A stretch of DNA of 10,407 nucleotides, from contig UQXM01000059.1 in the NCBI GenBank assembly GCA_900545035.1, positions 1-10,407 on the forward strand. Reading direction: 5' to 3'. Both the position numbers and the translations under genes were made by a program. Origin of the DNA: an uncultured Fusobacterium sp. GTDB taxonomy: Bacteria; Fusobacteriota; Fusobacteriia; Fusobacteriales; Fusobacteriaceae. Each line of letters starts with the position of its first letter. Position 1 is the stretch's first letter. Below, one piece after another: positions 1-7,390 of the stretch. The notes beneath the pieces are model-generated. The model was not told the origin of the DNA. It did no database searches and saw nothing but the letters and a program-made list of their open reading frames with translations.

Positions 1-50
1 CCTATTTTATTTTTTAAAATAAATATATAACAAATATTTAGGAGGAAAAT

Positions 51-1952
51 ATGGCAGATATGACTAAAGAAACATTAATAGAAACAGCTGATATGATTTG
101 CTGTAATACCTTTATTTTTAACCACAAATGGGATATGGAAGTTTGTAAAACTCCAGTAACTTTTGATAATGATATAAAATGGAATCATATCCCTTTTGAT
201 GATCCAGAGTGGACCTTTATGATGAATAGACATAAATTCTGGACTTTCTTAGCCAAAGCCTATTATCTTACAAAAGATAAAAAATATTTAGATACTTTCA
301 TCAAACAAATAAATTCTTGGATTGATAGTGTAGATATCTTTTCTGAAGAGTATAAAGGTTGTTCTCGAACTATTGAAATGGGACTTAGATGTATCAACTG
401 GATTAAAACTTTAGAAATTTTTGAAAAAGATTATACTTTTGATAAAGAGTTTAAAACAAAAATATTTAAATCTTTAAAACAACAATGTGATGTGTTACTT
501 GAAGTTTATGATGATTTTAGAATTTTAAGTAATTGGGGTGTTTTACAAAATTGTGGACTTATTACTTTTGCTTTTTATTACCACCTCACTGATACTGATT
601 ATTTTTCTATACCATTAAAAAGATTGAAACATCAATGTGCTATTCAAATATTACCAGATGGAGTACATTGGGAACAATCTCCTATGTATCAAAATGAAGT
701 TTTAAACTGTATTCTTGAAGTGGCAATAAATTTCAAAAAATATAAATTTTCTATCCCACCATTTTTAAAAAGAACAATATCTAAAATAGGATACTCAAAT
801 ATGGCTATGAAAAAACCTAATCATACTCAACCTATGCAAGGGGATAGTGATTATACAGATTTAAGAGATATTATTACTAGATGTGCTGCTATTTTAAAAG
901 ATGGGACTTTAAAATCTGCAGGTTATTCTGAAATTGATTTTGAATCTATTTGGGAATTAGATGAAGAAAGTATAAAAAATTATCCTAATATTCCTACTAA
1001 CTATCCTAAATATCCATCTATGGCTCTTGAAGAGAGTGGAAATTTCTTTCTACGTAACTCTTTTCACAAAGATGGGAACTATCTATGGTTTAGCTGTGGA
1101 GCCATTGGAAGTGGACATGGACATGCTAATTTACTCCATTTTGATTTAAACTATCAGGGAGAAGATTTTTTAATTGATTCTGGTAGATATACCTATGTGG
1201 AAGAAAATCCTGTAAGAGTAGAATTAAAAAATTGTTATGCTCATAATACAACTATCGTAGATGATGAGATGTTTTCTAAATTTAAAGGTGCTTGGGGAAT
1301 AGTTGAAGCTGCTCTTCCCTTAAATAATTATTATAAATTTAATAAAAATTTTGACTATGTAGAGGGAGCTCATTTAGGATATCTTAATCTTCCTAATCCC
1401 GTTATTCCTATGAGAAAAATCTTTTATCTAAAACCAGAGCTATGGATTATAGTAGACCAGTTTAATACATCAGGAGAACATAAGTACTCTCAATTTTTTA
1501 ACCTTGATGATAAGATTACTCCAACTATTGAGAATAACTCTGTTACCCTTCAAGGAAAAAATACTCTATTTATGAAGTGGTCTGATAAATTGGATATTGA
1601 TATAAAAGATATTCAAATCTCTAAAGAATATAATAAGCTCCAACCTAGTAAACGTATCACTACTAATTTTTTAAATAGTGGAGCTACTACAATAATGACT
1701 GTAATCTCTCCCAAAGATTTTAAAATTGAAAAGATAGAAGTTAGAAGGGGAAATAATGACTTAGTTAATGAAAATGAAGCTAAAGCTATTAAAATCTCTT
1801 TAGATAATGATGAAATTATTTTCTTCAATTCTACAAAGGAAATTAATAATCAAAAGAAAACTTATAAATTAAATGATACTCTTTTCTACGGTAAAACTGC
1901 CTTTTTCTTCGTCGATTGGAAATTTCTGATAATCATCTGCAAAAATTATTGA
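51..1952 (+). CDS. Heparinase II/III-family polysaccharide lyase, altered C-terminus
   Basis: This is probably a lyase that cleaves uronic-acid-containing polysaccharide (heparan sulfate-like or a related glycan) by beta-elimination. The N-terminal alpha-helical toroid spans about residues 10-310, with family-like stretches such as VHWEQSPMYQNE (205-216) and MQGDSDYTDLRD (262-273). The beta-sandwich domain follows from about 325, with GHGHANLLHFD (355-365), DSGRYTY (376-382) and YAHNTTIVDD (396-405), the His/Tyr-rich segments conserved in the family. There is no signal peptide, so it is likely cytoplasmic. AGGAGG at 40-45 and an in-frame TAG at 39-41 fix the start at 51; ATG at 60 is the only close alternative. 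Its 633 residues fit the family. The last roughly 10-25 residues look non-native: from about 1870-1910 the frame runs antisense through the start of another gene. Gln codons are mostly CAA (15 of 17 by hand count), unlike the downstream operon, which suggests separate origin. Substrate is not determinable here. Confidence 0.85.
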   Translation: MADMTKETLIETADMICCNTFIFNHKWDMEVCKTPVTFDNDIKWNHIPFDDPEWTFMMNRHKFWTFLAKAYYLTKDKKYLDTFIKQINSWIDSVDIFSEEYKGCSRTIEMGLRCINWIKTLEIFEKDYTFDKEFKTKIFKSLKQQCDVLLEVYDDFRILSNWGVLQNCGLITFAFYYHLTDTDYFSIPLKRLKHQCAIQILPDGVHWEQSPMYQNEVLNCILEVAINFKKYKFSIPPFLKRTISKIGYSNMAMKKPNHTQPMQGDSDYTDLRDIITRCAAILKDGTLKSAGYSEIDFESIWELDEESIKNYPNIPTNYPKYPSMALEESGNFFLRNSFHKDGNYLWFSCGAIGSGHGHANLLHFDLNYQGEDFLIDSGRYTYVEENPVRVELKNCYAHNTTIVDDEMFSKFKGAWGIVEAALPLNNYYKFNKNFDYVEGAHLGYLNLPNPVIPMRKIFYLKPELWIIVDQFNTSGEHKYSQFFNLDDKITPTIENNSVTLQGKNTLFMKWSDKLDIDIKDIQISKEYNKLQPSKRITTNFLNSGATTIMTVISPKDFKIEKIEVRRGNNDLVNENEAKAIKISLDNDEIIFFNSTKEINNQKKTYKLNDTLFYGKTAFFFVDWKFLIIICKNY

Positions 1953-1988
1953 AAAAAAGGTAAAGAACAAAACCCAAAATTTTTTCAT
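1869..1988 (-). pseudogene. 5' remnant of a secreted-protein gene
   Basis: Reading the minus strand from the ATG at 1988 gives 39 codons and then TAA. The product starts MKKFWVLFFTFFSIIFA, a textbook Sec signal peptide (positive n-region, hydrophobic core, small residue before the cut), followed by DDYQKFPIDEEKG and a short tail. AAGGAG (minus strand, 2001-1996) sits 7 nt before the start, and a sigma-70-like promoter lies further upstream (2086-2058). So expression signals are intact while the protein stops almost at once and overlaps the 3' end of the heparinase gene. Its codons (CAG, ATC, GAC, GGC) resemble the opuC-trk side of the window. I infer it is the surviving head of a longer exported protein divergent from the opuC operon, cut off by rearrangement or by assembly error. 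A genuine short secreted peptide is possible but less likely. The family of the lost protein is not recognisable. Confidence 0.6.
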
Positions 1989-2057
1989 AAAAATTCTCCT
2001 TCTGCATTTTTATAAAATTAAAATATGTAAATTTGTAAAATATGTTGATTTAATATA

Positions 2058-2086
2058 AGTATAATATAAAACAAAAAAATAAACAA
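2058..2086 (-). promoter_or_regulatory. Putative sigma-70-type promoter for the truncated secreted-protein gene
   Basis: On the minus strand TTGTTT (2086-2081) and TATACT (2063-2058) are separated by exactly 17 nt, in the right orientation about 70 nt ahead of the signal-peptide ORF at 1988. The -10 matches consensus at 5 of 6 positions and the -35 is weaker. AT-rich DNA produces chance matches, so the call rests on spacing and position. Confidence 0.45.
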
Positions 2087-2144
2087 TATATAATCTTTTT
2101 TATTAACCGATAAGATTACAAAATATATTGAAATTGCTGTTGAT

Positions 2145-2173
2145 TTGCAATTCTCTTCGATTAATGATATAAT
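2145..2173 (+). promoter_or_regulatory. Extended -10 promoter of the opuC-trk operon
   Basis: TTGCAA (2145-2150) and a perfect TATAAT (2168-2173) are separated by 17 nt, with TG at 2165-2166 forming an extended -10 (TGnTATAAT). Transcription would begin near 2180, about ten bases before the first helix of the riboswitch, which is where a leader promoter is expected. Confidence 0.7.
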
Positions 2174-2190
2174 AATAAAGTAAAAAAATA

Positions 2191-2327
2191 CAAATCGCTT
2201 AATTTATTTTGTAAAATAAAGCGGGGGAACCAATTTTTCAGGGGCGAATTTTTCTTAATGAGAATAGGACAACTCATTCAGTCCGAGTCCGTCAGCTAAC
2301 CTCGTCAGCGTTGATTGAGAAGCCATG
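2191..2327 (+). promoter_or_regulatory. ydaO/yuaA-type cyclic-di-AMP riboswitch
   Basis: The leader carries the conserved islands of the ydaO class: GCGGGGGAACC (2221-2231), GGGGCGAA (2241-2248) and CCGTCAGCTAACCTCG (2289-2304). Visible helices are P1 ATCGCT (2194-2199) with AGCGTT (2307-2312); an AT hairpin 2203-2209/2214-2220; TTCT/AGAA (2252-2255/2261-2264); and GGAC (2267-2270) with GTCC (2281-2284). The loop of that last hairpin contains CTCA (2273-2276), complementary to TGAG (2316-2319) just after P1, matching the known pseudoknot of this class. The class binds two c-di-AMP molecules and usually turns downstream genes off. It commonly sits before osmolyte and potassium transport genes, exactly the content here. 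I assigned it by eye from the conserved islands and pairing; no covariance search was possible. Confidence 0.9.
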
Positions 2328-2348
2328 TTTTTTATATTTTTTGTTAAT

Positions 2349-2379
2349 AAAACACCATGACTTTTCATGGTGTTTTTTT
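2349..2379 (+). terminator. Intrinsic terminator, expression platform of the riboswitch
   Basis: A 12-bp uninterrupted stem (2349-2360 with 2365-2376, core ACACCATGA/TCATGGTGT), a 4-nt CTTT loop and a T-run ending at 2379 form a strong Rho-independent terminator. It lies about 20 nt after the aptamer and 41 nt before the first gene, so premature termination is the likely output of c-di-AMP binding. CATG plus a T-run at 2324-2331 can pair with the terminator's left arm (2349-2359) and is a candidate antiterminator. Confidence 0.9.
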
Positions 2380-2420
2380 GTATACAAAAAATAAGATGCT
2401 AAATTTTTTAAGGAGGTTTT

Positions 2421-4001
2421 ATGAATTTTTTAACTTATTTGATAGAAAATAAAGAGCAGGTGATTATGCTTCTTTTGGAGCATATAAATCTTACTGTTCT
2501 TTCAGTTGCGTTGGCAATAATGATAGGTGTGCCTTTGGGAATACTTATCAGCCATTTTTCAAAAATAAACAAACCTGTAATGATGCTTGCAAATATTATT
2601 CAGGCTGTGCCGAGTATGGCTCTTTTGGGATTTCTGATTCCGTTTTTGGGAATTGGTGTGGTTCCTTCTGTATTTATGGTGGTTCTTTATTCTCTGCTTC
2701 CTATTATTAAAAATACTTTTACGAGTATAAGCGGAATAAATCCACAGGTAATTGAAGCGGCAGAGGGAATAGGAATGACAAAGTTTCAGATACTTTTTAA
2801 AGTACAGATTCCTATGGCTCTTCCTGTAATTATGGCGGGAGTAAGAATTTCTGCCGTTACGGCAGTGGGGCTTATGACGATGGCTGCGTTTATCGGAGCG
2901 GGAGGACTTGGGTATCTTGTATTTTCAGGAATAAGAACAGCAAATAATTATCAGATACTTGCCGGAGCTGTTCCTGCGTGTCTGCTGGCTCTGTTTATAG
3001 ATTTTACAGCTTCAATAATTGAAAAAGCAGTTGTTCCCGAAGGAATAAGTCTTGCACACAAAACAGGAAAAAGAGGGCGTCTTTTCCAGAAAAGTGTAAT
3101 GGGAGCAGTGCTTATCTGTGTATTGTATACTTTTATTAATGCAGGAATTGAAAAATTCGGAAAACAAACCGAAACAATAGTTGTGGCAAGTAAAGATTAC
3201 ACAGAGCAGGAACTTATGGGAAATATTTTAGCTGACCTTATTGAAAATAAAACAGATTATAAAGTGGAAAGAAGACTTTCACTAGGAGGAACACAGGTAG
3301 CTTTCGGTGCTTTAAAAGCCGGAGAGGTTGATATCTATATGGAATATACAGGAACTTTATATTCTGATATGCTGAAACATAATCCTCTTGAATCAAAAGT
3401 TACATCAAGAGAAGTTTTTGAAATTTCCAGAAAAGAAATAAAAGAAAAATTTGGCGTGAATGTGGGAGAAGAATGGGCTTTTAACAACACTTACAGACTT
3501 GCAGTAAGAAAAGATACAGCCAAAAAATATAATTTGAAAACAATAAGTGATTTGCAAAAAGTCAGCGGAAATATGATAATTTCTCCTACACTTGAATTTG
3601 CAAACAAACATGACGGACTTTTAGGACTTCAGGGAAGATACAAAGGTTTAAAATTTAAAGATGTAATTTCTATTGACGGAGCTCCTCGTTATCAGGCACT
3701 TAGTGTGGGAGAGAGCGATGTTATAGATGCATTTTCAACAGACGGACTGATAAAAACTTATGATTTGGTAATCTTGGAAGACGACAAGGAATTTTTCCTG
3801 CCATATCATGCTGTTCCGGTTGCAAAAGAGGAAACATTGAAAAAATATCCCGAACTTGTGGGAATAACAGATTCTTTAAAAGATATTATGACAGACGAAG
3901 TTATGAGAGAACTTAATTATCAGGTTGATGTGCTGAAAAAAGATCCGAAAGAAGTGGCTCACGAATTTCTTGTAAAACAAAATTTAATCGAGCAGAAATA
4001 A
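2421..4001 (+). CDS. opuCB-opuCC (fusion): OpuC-type glycine betaine/choline/carnitine ABC transporter, permease fused to substrate-binding protein
   Basis: It imports quaternary-amine osmoprotectants with the ATPase encoded next. Residues 1-210 are a BPD-type permease with about five membrane helices (about 18-45, 53-76, 77-100, 135-165, 175-200) and the cytoplasmic EAA loop IEAAEGIGMTKFQILFKVQ (111-129) that docks on the ATPase. A further helix at about 224-243 leads to an OpuAC-type binding domain (251-522) with ASKDYTEQELMGNI (256-269), MEYTGTL (307-313) and DAFSTDG (436-442). Many bacteria encode the two parts separately; fused versions are known, and the last helix tethers the receptor to the outer membrane face of the translocator. 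Start: AGGAGG at 2411-2416, 4 nt before ATG. It is the first gene of the operon, directly under the c-di-AMP riboswitch. The exact substrate among betaine, carnitine and choline cannot be read. Confidence 0.93.
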   Translation: MNFLTYLIENKEQVIMLLLEHINLTVLSVALAIMIGVPLGILISHFSKINKPVMMLANIIQAVPSMALLGFLIPFLGIGVVPSVFMVVLYSLLPIIKNTFTSISGINPQVIEAAEGIGMTKFQILFKVQIPMALPVIMAGVRISAVTAVGLMTMAAFIGAGGLGYLVFSGIRTANNYQILAGAVPACLLALFIDFTASIIEKAVVPEGISLAHKTGKRGRLFQKSVMGAVLICVLYTFINAGIEKFGKQTETIVVASKDYTEQELMGNILADLIENKTDYKVERRLSLGGTQVAFGALKAGEVDIYMEYTGTLYSDMLKHNPLESKVTSREVFEISRKEIKEKFGVNVGEEWAFNNTYRLAVRKDTAKKYNLKTISDLQKVSGNMIISPTLEFANKHDGLLGLQGRYKGLKFKDVISIDGAPRYQALSVGESDVIDAFSTDGLIKTYDLVILEDDKEFFLPYHAVPVAKEETLKKYPELVGITDSLKDIMTDEVMRELNYQVDVLKKDPKEVAHEFLVKQNLIEQK

Positions 4002-4020
4002 ACAAGGAGGAAAACAGCTG

Positions 4021-5169
4021 ATGATAGAATTTAGAGGAATAAATAAAATTTTTAAAAACAATATAGTTTTGTATGATATAAATCTGAAACTTGAAGAGGG
4101 GCAGATAATAGTTTTTGTAGGGCCGAGCGGCTGTGGAAAAACGACCACAGTAAAAATGATAAACAGACTGATAAAACCTACATCGGGACAGGTGCTGATA
4201 AACGGAGAGGATATTTCTAAAAAAAATGTGATTAATTTAAGAAGAAATATAGGATATGTTATTCAGCAGACAGGACTTTTCCCGCATATGACAATAAAAG
4301 AAAATATTGAAATAGTTGCAAAAATGCAGAAAATGAAATCCAAAGAAATTGAAGAAAAAACAAGAGAACTTTTGGAAATGGTGGGACTTGATTATGAAAA
4401 ATTTGCAGACAGATATCCTGCACAGCTTTCGGGAGGTCAGCAGCAGAGAGTGGGAATAGCAAGAGCCTTAATAACAAATCCCGATATTATTTTAATGGAT
4501 GAACCGTTTTCGGCTCTTGACCCCATTACCCGTTCACAGCTTCAGGACGAGCTTATAAATATTCAGACACAATTCAAAAAAACAATAATATTTGTAACTC
4601 ACGATATGGACGAAGCTATAAAGATTGCAGATAAAATCTGTATTATGGGAAAAGGAAGAGTAATTCAGTATGATGACCCTGAAACAATTCTGAAAAATCC
4701 TGCCAATGAATTTGTAAGTAATTTTGTAGGAAAAAACAGAATCTGGTCTTCTCCCGAATATATAAAAGTAAAAGATATAATGATTGAAGATCCGATTACA
4801 TGTTCACAGGACATCTCTCTTCTGAAATGTATCAAAAAAATGAGATATGAAAGAGTAGACACTCTTTTGGTAATTGACAGAAAAGGAAAACTTAACGGAA
4901 TTATTACAGGGAAAATGATACAGAAAGAAAAAGATCACTATAAATCTGTAAAAGAGATAATGGAACAGCCGAGAGCGGTAACATCTCCGGAAAAATCAAT
5001 AGTGGATATTTTGAAAGAGATAACAGAAAAAAATCTTTCCAGTCTGCCTGTTGCCGATGAAAACGGAATACTCAAAGGGCTTATCACAAAAAGCAGTTTG
5101 GTTACTACTTTGAGTCAGCAGTTTGAAATGGGAACCGATTCAAACGAAAAATCTGAAAAAGCGGTGTAG
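4021..5169 (+). CDS. opuCA: OpuCA-type osmoprotectant ABC transporter ATP-binding protein with tandem CBS domains
   Basis: This is the ATPase that powers the fused permease/binding protein encoded just upstream. Walker A is GPSGCGKT (34-41), the Q-loop is at Gln82-Gln83, the signature LSGGQ at 136-140, Walker B IILMDEP at 156-162 and the switch His at 194. After the ABC domain (about 1-238), two CBS repeats follow (about 250-300 and 308-363), the regulatory module typical of OpuA/OpuC ATPases. In characterised relatives the CBS pair senses ionic strength or binds c-di-AMP; that is family knowledge, not shown here. The length of 382 residues is normal. AAGGAGG (4004-4010) lies 10 nt before the start and the gap to the previous gene is 19 nt, so the two are co-transcribed. 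Confidence 0.94.
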   Translation: MIEFRGINKIFKNNIVLYDINLKLEEGQIIVFVGPSGCGKTTTVKMINRLIKPTSGQVLINGEDISKKNVINLRRNIGYVIQQTGLFPHMTIKENIEIVAKMQKMKSKEIEEKTRELLEMVGLDYEKFADRYPAQLSGGQQQRVGIARALITNPDIILMDEPFSALDPITRSQLQDELINIQTQFKKTIIFVTHDMDEAIKIADKICIMGKGRVIQYDDPETILKNPANEFVSNFVGKNRIWSSPEYIKVKDIMIEDPITCSQDISLLKCIKKMRYERVDTLLVIDRKGKLNGIITGKMIQKEKDHYKSVKEIMEQPRAVTSPEKSIVDILKEITEKNLSSLPVADENGILKGLITKSSLVTTLSQQFEMGTDSNEKSEKAV

Positions 5170-5175
5170 CATAAA

Positions 5176-6690
5176 ATGAAAAGCAGTATAAAAAATAAAA
5201 TTCTTACATTATTTACAGTTATATTTCTGCTGTTTGCCATAAACAGCCTTTGGGCTGTAATTAATTTGAGGAAACTTGACAGCTCCATAAATGAAATAAT
5301 GAAATCAAATTATATGAGTATTACTGCTGTACAGGATATGTCTTTGACAGCAGAACGTCAGGACAGTTTACAGCTTTCATATATTTTTACAAAAAATGAA
5401 AATTTTATTGAAGAATTTTTGCAGAATGAAATAAATTTTTATGACAGTTTTGAAACAGAAAGAAATAATATTACAGAGGTTGGCGAAAAAGAACTGGTTG
5501 AAAAAATCGAGAAAAATTATGAAGCATACAGTGAAAAATTTAAAGATTTTCTGGAAGCTGAAACAGACGAGAAAATGGAAGATATTTATTTTAAAGAGAT
5601 ATTTCCCATATTTGAAGAGCTGAAAAAAGATTTCAGAGAGCTGATAGAGCTTAATCAAAATTCTATGCTTGTGAAAAAAGACAAAGCTGCGGAAATTTCA
5701 AGAAAAACTGTTATATCAATAATATTTTTAAGTACAGCAGTATGTTTTATAGGAATAATTTTAAGCAGTTTTATTTTCAGAAAAATTTTTGCACAGTTCA
5801 AAGAACTTATCAGCAAAATGGAAAAAATTTCAGAGGGAGATTATTCACAGAAAATATATCCTATGGACGACAGAGAATTTAAAAATCTTGCAGAAACATT
5901 TAATAAGATGTCCTCTGAATTGAGTTCATACAGAGTGATGAGCATTAAAAAATTAATGGAGGAGAAAAAAAGAGCGGAAGCAGCGGATAAATTAAAATCA
6001 GAATTTGTTGCCACAGTATCACATGAATTTAAAACGCCTCTTACATCAATGAGAATGGCTGTTGAAATGTTGTCGGATAAATCTTTCAATTCAAATCTGA
6101 CAGAAAATCAGAGCGAATGTATAAAAATAATAAAAGAGGACAATCAAAGACTTAATGTTCTTATAAATGACCTGCTTGACCTTTCAAGAATAGAATCAGG
6201 AAAAGTAATAATGGATATTAAAGAAAATTCTGTTTCAGAAATAGTGGAAAGTTCTCTGAACGGTTTGAAAAAAATGTTTGAAAGCAGAAATGTTATCTAT
6301 GAAACAGAGGGACTGGAAAAAAATTATAAGGTAAATGCGGATTTTAACAGAATAATCTGGGTAATGACAAATCTTTTAACCAATGCTGTAAAATACAGCA
6401 GCAAAGAAAGACAGCTTCATATTAAAATAAGAGTTTCCGAAACAGAGGATAAAAAAATACTGTTTGCAGTGGAAGATAACGGAATAGGTATTCCTCAAGA
6501 ATTTCTGGAAAAAATATTTAATAAATTTATAAGAGTAACAGTATCGGAAGAGGGAGAAGTTACAGGAACGGGACTGGGACTTTCTATATGTAGAGGAATA
6601 ATTGAAAATCACGGAGGAAAAATATGGGCTGAAAGCGAATTTGGAAAAGGGAGCGTTTTTTATTTTAAATTAAATGAATACAGAGCATAA
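5176..6690 (+). CDS. Transmembrane sensor histidine kinase (HAMP, HisKA, HATPase)
   Basis: A membrane-bound kinase that autophosphorylates and passes phosphate to the regulator encoded next. TM1 is at about 10-30 and TM2 at about 179-201; between them lies a roughly 148-residue extracytoplasmic segment, highly charged and helical-looking, of the four-helix-bundle kind seen in chemoreceptors. HAMP spans about 202-255 and a charged coiled linker runs to 275. The H-box is SHEFKTPLT with His283 as phosphoacceptor; the N-box is NLLTNAVKYS (399-408), G1 DNGIGIP (434-440) and G2 GTGLGLS (464-470), all intact. It starts 6 nt after the opuCA stop with no clear Shine-Dalgarno, suggesting translational coupling. 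Being in this operon, it probably senses an osmotic, ionic or envelope cue. It is not KdpD: the KdpD N-terminal domain and four-helix membrane region are absent. Confidence 0.9.
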   Translation: MKSSIKNKILTLFTVIFLLFAINSLWAVINLRKLDSSINEIMKSNYMSITAVQDMSLTAERQDSLQLSYIFTKNENFIEEFLQNEINFYDSFETERNNITEVGEKELVEKIEKNYEAYSEKFKDFLEAETDEKMEDIYFKEIFPIFEELKKDFRELIELNQNSMLVKKDKAAEISRKTVISIIFLSTAVCFIGIILSSFIFRKIFAQFKELISKMEKISEGDYSQKIYPMDDREFKNLAETFNKMSSELSSYRVMSIKKLMEEKKRAEAADKLKSEFVATVSHEFKTPLTSMRMAVEMLSDKSFNSNLTENQSECIKIIKEDNQRLNVLINDLLDLSRIESGKVIMDIKENSVSEIVESSLNGLKKMFESRNVIYETEGLEKNYKVNADFNRIIWVMTNLLTNAVKYSSKERQLHIKIRVSETEDKKILFAVEDNGIGIPQEFLEKIFNKFIRVTVSEEGEVTGTGLGLSICRGIIENHGGKIWAESEFGKGSVFYFKLNEYRA

Positions 6691-6700
6691 TAAGAATACA

Positions 6701-6706
6701 GAGGAG
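6701..6706 (+). promoter_or_regulatory. Ribosome binding site that decides the regulator start
   Basis: GAGGAG ends 6 nt before the ATG at 6713. An upstream in-frame ATG at 6674 lies inside the kinase gene, has no such site, and would add 13 polar residues before the first beta strand of the receiver domain, so 6713 is preferred. Confidence 0.75.
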
Positions 6707-6712
6707 ATTAAG

Positions 6713-7378
6713 ATGAAAAAGAATATTTTAATAACAGATGATGAAAAAAATATCAGAACTATTTTAAAATTATGTCTTTCAAACGGGGAATATGAAATTG
6801 ACACAGCAGTGAACGGGGAGGAAGCTCTTTTAAAAATGGATGGGAAAAAATATGACCTGCTTCTTTTAGATGTGAAAATGCCGGGAATGACAGGAATGGA
6901 AGTTTTGGAAGAGCTGAGAAACAGAGAAAATGATGTCAATGTTATAATGATGACAGCTTACGGGACAGTAAAAGATGCGGTAAAAGCTATGAAACTGGGG
7001 GCTGTTGATTTTGTTCCAAAGCCTTTCAGCCCTGAACAGATAAAAGATATTGTCAAAAAAGTTTTTTCAAGAAAGGATATTGATGAAGAAAATCTTTCTA
7101 CATACGAAGATTATGTGGAACTTGCAAAACTTAAAATTATAGAAAATAATTTTGAAAAAGCAGAGGAAATTTTAAAAACAGGAATAAGCAAAGATATTTC
7201 TTCCCCTGTAACATATAATCTTTTGGGTGTGATTCACGAATACAAAGGAGATATTATTCAGGCACAGAAATATTACAGGACAGCACTGGCACTTGACCCT
7301 GCTTACGAGCCTGCAGAAAGCAATTTGAGAAGAACGATTAATTTTGACTATACACAATCAGGAATAAAATTGGATTAA
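6713..7378 (+). CDS. Response regulator with receiver domain and C-terminal TPR repeats
   Basis: This is the partner of the histidine kinase encoded 22 nt upstream. The receiver domain (1-120) has the acidic pair Asp9-Asp10, phosphoacceptor Asp53 in LLLLDVKMPGM, Thr81 and Lys103 in VPKPF, all the residues needed for phosphotransfer. The C-terminal part (about 130-207) is not a winged helix, Fis or LytTR domain. It reads as tetratricopeptide helices, with alternating small and aromatic residues in YNLLGVIHEYKGDIIQAQKYYRTALALDPAYEPA (168-201) and a weaker repeat before it (135-160). TPRs bind proteins, so the likely output is a protein contact rather than DNA binding. Possible partners are the transporters of the same operon, another regulator, or a downstream phosphorelay protein; none is proven. 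The start at 6713 is supported by its own ribosome site; total length is 221 residues. Confidence 0.88.
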   Translation: MKKNILITDDEKNIRTILKLCLSNGEYEIDTAVNGEEALLKMDGKKYDLLLLDVKMPGMTGMEVLEELRNRENDVNVIMMTAYGTVKDAVKAMKLGAVDFVPKPFSPEQIKDIVKKVFSRKDIDEENLSTYEDYVELAKLKIIENNFEKAEEILKTGISKDISSPVTYNLLGVIHEYKGDIIQAQKYYRTALALDPAYEPAESNLRRTINFDYTQSGIKLD

Positions 7379-7390
7379 CGGAGAAAAAAT

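Noticed and set aside
1..40. AT palindrome TATTTTA/TAAAATA upstream of the heparinase gene as a terminator or promoter
   Set aside because: It is pure A/T, short, and lacks a GC-containing stem or consensus spacing; too little upstream sequence is available.
1613..1828. Minus-strand open frame within the heparinase gene
   Set aside because: It is antisense of a well-formed beta-sandwich domain, with no start signals; it is also not continuous with the signal-peptide ORF, which stops at 1869.
5377..5658. Minus-strand open frame of 93 codons within the histidine kinase gene
   Set aside because: It is Phe/Ile/Lys-rich low-complexity antisense of the kinase sensor domain, with no ribosome site and no family resemblance.
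6674..6712. In-frame upstream start that would lengthen the response regulator by 13 residues
   Set aside because: It lies inside the kinase gene, lacks a ribosome site and adds a polar tail before the receiver domain; GAGGAG before 6713 is far better.
6670..6939. Minus-strand open frame of 89 codons over the kinase-regulator boundary
   Set aside because: It is Ser/Phe-rich antisense of the receiver domain, whose plus-strand coding is certain.
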